Made by a program: the position numbers and the translations under genes | Notes under the pieces: generated by a model | What the model saw: the letters and a program-made list of their open reading frames with translations, nothing else | Databases searched by the model: none | What the model was told of the DNA's origin: nothing | Shown here: one piece after another, positions 62,843 through 64,000 of the stretch | Layout: the number at the start of each line of letters is the position of its first letter | Position numbering within the stretch: position 1 is the stretch's first letter | Assembly (NCBI RefSeq): GCF_016863495.1 | Contig: NZ_BOOZ01000002.1 | Span: 186,001-250,000, forward strand | DNA length: 64,000 bases | Source: Micromonospora andamanensis | GTDB lineage: Bacteria > Actinomycetota > Actinomycetes > Mycobacteriales > Micromonosporaceae | Direction: 5' to 3'

Positions 62843-64000
62843 TCAGCGTGGTGCGGCGAAGACCTGCGTCCAGTACGGGCCGTTGCTGTTGGCCACGCCG
62901 ACGCCGATCTCGGTGAAGGAGCAGTTGAGGATGTTGGCGCGGTGCCCGTCGCTGTTCATCCAGGCGTCCATGACGGCGGCCGGCGTCCGTTGGTTCCAGG
63001 CGACGTTCTCGCCGTACGTGCTCCAGGAGTAGTTGACCCGGTCGATCCGCTCGCCGGGATCGCTACCGTCGCTGCCGGTGTGTGACATGTTCCGGTGGTC
63101 AGCCTGGTCCTGGCTGTGCCGCTGGGCCGCCGTCATCAGCTTGTCGTCGATGCTCAGCGCGTCGCAGCCGGCCTTCGCCCGCTCGGCGTTCACCAGCGCC
63201 ACCACCTCGGCCGCCTCGGCGGAGACGTCGTCCCCGGCGGACGACGGGCTGGCGGAGGCGGCCCGGCTCGGGCTGCCCTGGCGTTCGGCGCTGAGCCGGG
63301 AGGGAGCCGTGCTGCGCGAGGGCGCGGGCTTGGGCCGGGTGGTCCGGCTCGGTGACGGCGACGCGGTGGCGGTGCTGGGGGAGACGCTCGGGCTGGGGCT
63401 CGGGCTCTCCGTCAGGTCCAGCGGAAGCGCCTGGTCCTCCTCCGGCAGGGCCGGTGCGCTGGCGACAGGCGCCTCGCCGGCCGTGGTGTTGGCGGGGGTG
63501 TCGTCGCCGGGCAGGGCGAGGGCGGCGACGCCGATGCTCACCACGAGGGTGGCCGCCGCGGCAGCGCCACCCATCACCAGAGGGCGTGGCAGCCGCCGGG
63601 AGCGACGTTCCGGGCCTGGCGGTTCGAGCGCCGGCTCGGCGGCTCCGGCCAGGTCCCGGTGCCCGGTCTGCGGCGGCAGGTGGTGGGAACGCACGACCGG
63701 TTCGGCGTACGCGTCGGTCTGGCCGGCGTAGCCGACGGACTGATCGGCGTACCGGTCGGGCCGATCATCGTAGGCGTACGGGTCGTCCTGTGGTGCGGCG
63801 TGGTGCGTGGACCAGTCAGCGGCATGGACGGCGGTGAGGTCGTCGTCGCGGTGGTGACGCCCGGCCCCGTGCTGGAACGAGGCGGAGCTGTCGTACCAGT
63901 CCTGTCCGGCCCGCGGGTACGGCTGCTCCGTCGCCTGGTACGCCTCCGCCGCCGGCTGGGGATACGCGGCGTCGGACCGCCACTGCTCGGTCGGCTGGTC
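62843..64000 (-). CDS. CAP-domain secreted protein, 5' end beyond window
   Basis: The frame is open from the stop at 62843 to the right edge, so the gene is partial at its N-terminus (at least 385 residues here). The region before 63694 is hydrophilic with Tyr/Gln/Asp-rich motifs (QDDPYAYDDRPDRYADQ, SVGYAGQTDAY). A membrane segment (VMGGAAAAATLVVSIGVAAL) follows, then a Ser/Pro/Thr-rich linker, and a C-terminal CAP domain (VVALVNAERAKAGCDALS, HSQDQADHRNMSHTG, GENVAWNQ, MNSDGHRANILNC). A GTG at 63694 is the first internal start but is probably not the true one. Confidence 0.88.
   Translation of the reverse strand, partial: DQPTEQWRSDAAYPQPAAEAYQATEQPYPRAGQDWYDSSASFQHGAGRHHRDDDLTAVHAADWSTHHAAPQDDPYAYDDRPDRYADQSVGYAGQTDAYAEPVVRSHHLPPQTGHRDLAGAAEPALEPPGPERRSRRLPRPLVMGGAAAAATLVVSIGVAALALPGDDTPANTTAGEAPVASAPALPEEDQALPLDLTESPSPSPSVSPSTATASPSPSRTTRPKPAPSRSTAPSRLSAERQGSPSRAASASPSSAGDDVSAEAAEVVALVNAERAKAGCDALSIDDKLMTAAQRHSQDQADHRNMSHTGSDGSDPGERIDRVNYSWSTYGENVAWNQRTPAAVMDAWMNSDGHRANILNCSFTEIGVGVANSNGPYWTQVFAAPR

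Overview
The window is chromosomal core DNA from a very high-GC actinobacterium. Starts are often GTG, 4-bp stop/start overlaps are common, and intrinsic terminators are long GC hairpins. The gene order (ilvBNC-serA ... leuB-ilvE ... tRNA-Gln/tRNA-Glu, IclR-leuCD-hup ... gpsA-ddl-thiL-rpmB-DAK-recG ... rsmD-coaD ... rpmF-plsX-rnc-mutM) matches the conserved Streptomyces/Micromonospora layout. The content (cofC, SepIVA-like protein, XRE/DUF397 pair, LPXTG proteins) and the dispersed GATC-type palindromes make a Micromonosporaceae member my best guess. That is inference from gene order and style, not a database match.

Layout. 1-15900 is mainly branched-chain amino acid and serine synthesis: the start of ilvD, a membrane GGDEF-EAL protein, ilvB-ilvN-ilvC behind a leader-peptide attenuator, serA, leuB, ilvE and citramalate synthase cimA behind a second attenuator whose leader has tandem Ile codons. 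An ApbE-like protein, a Tyr-phosphatase-like protein and a PRC-barrel protein sit between them. 15900-26150 has a membrane endonuclease/exonuclease/phosphatase-fold protein, a small secreted protein with a TTA codon, a MoxR-DUF58-VWA-HtrA protease operon, an ArfB-like hydrolase, a protein annotated in relatives as 3-methyladenine glycosylase, and a FAH-family enzyme. 26200-30650 has tRNA-Gln, two identical tRNA-Glu genes, a long inverted repeat, an IclR regulator divergent from leuCD, and an HU protein with a histone-H1-like tail.

30700-44900 has a second membrane EEP protein, a minus-strand cofC / cold-shock-like / ppk / CYTH-CHAD / Nudix-phosphatase cluster (coenzyme F420 and polyphosphate), a plus-strand acyltransferase-gpsA-PLP enzyme-methyltransferase-ROK run, and an XRE/DUF397 pair. 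45000-53000 has ddl, DUF3515, a stand-alone AsnC-type sensor domain, thiL, rpmB, a DAK/FakA-type kinase and recG. 53100-56115 holds two paralogous LPVTG wall-anchored proteins with matching upstream regions. 56360-61780 is rsmD-coaD, a SepIVA-like gene, then DUF177-rpmF-plsX-rnc-mutM. The window ends with a GH114-like lipoprotein and a CAP-domain protein running off the edge.

The strongest items for a second look are the two leader-peptide attenuators, a family of about 70-bp palindromic elements (two clear copies in opposite orientation and a related third), the conserved 86-bp block upstream of the two LPVTG genes, and the polyphosphate cluster. No transposase, integrase, CRISPR array or prophage was recognised.
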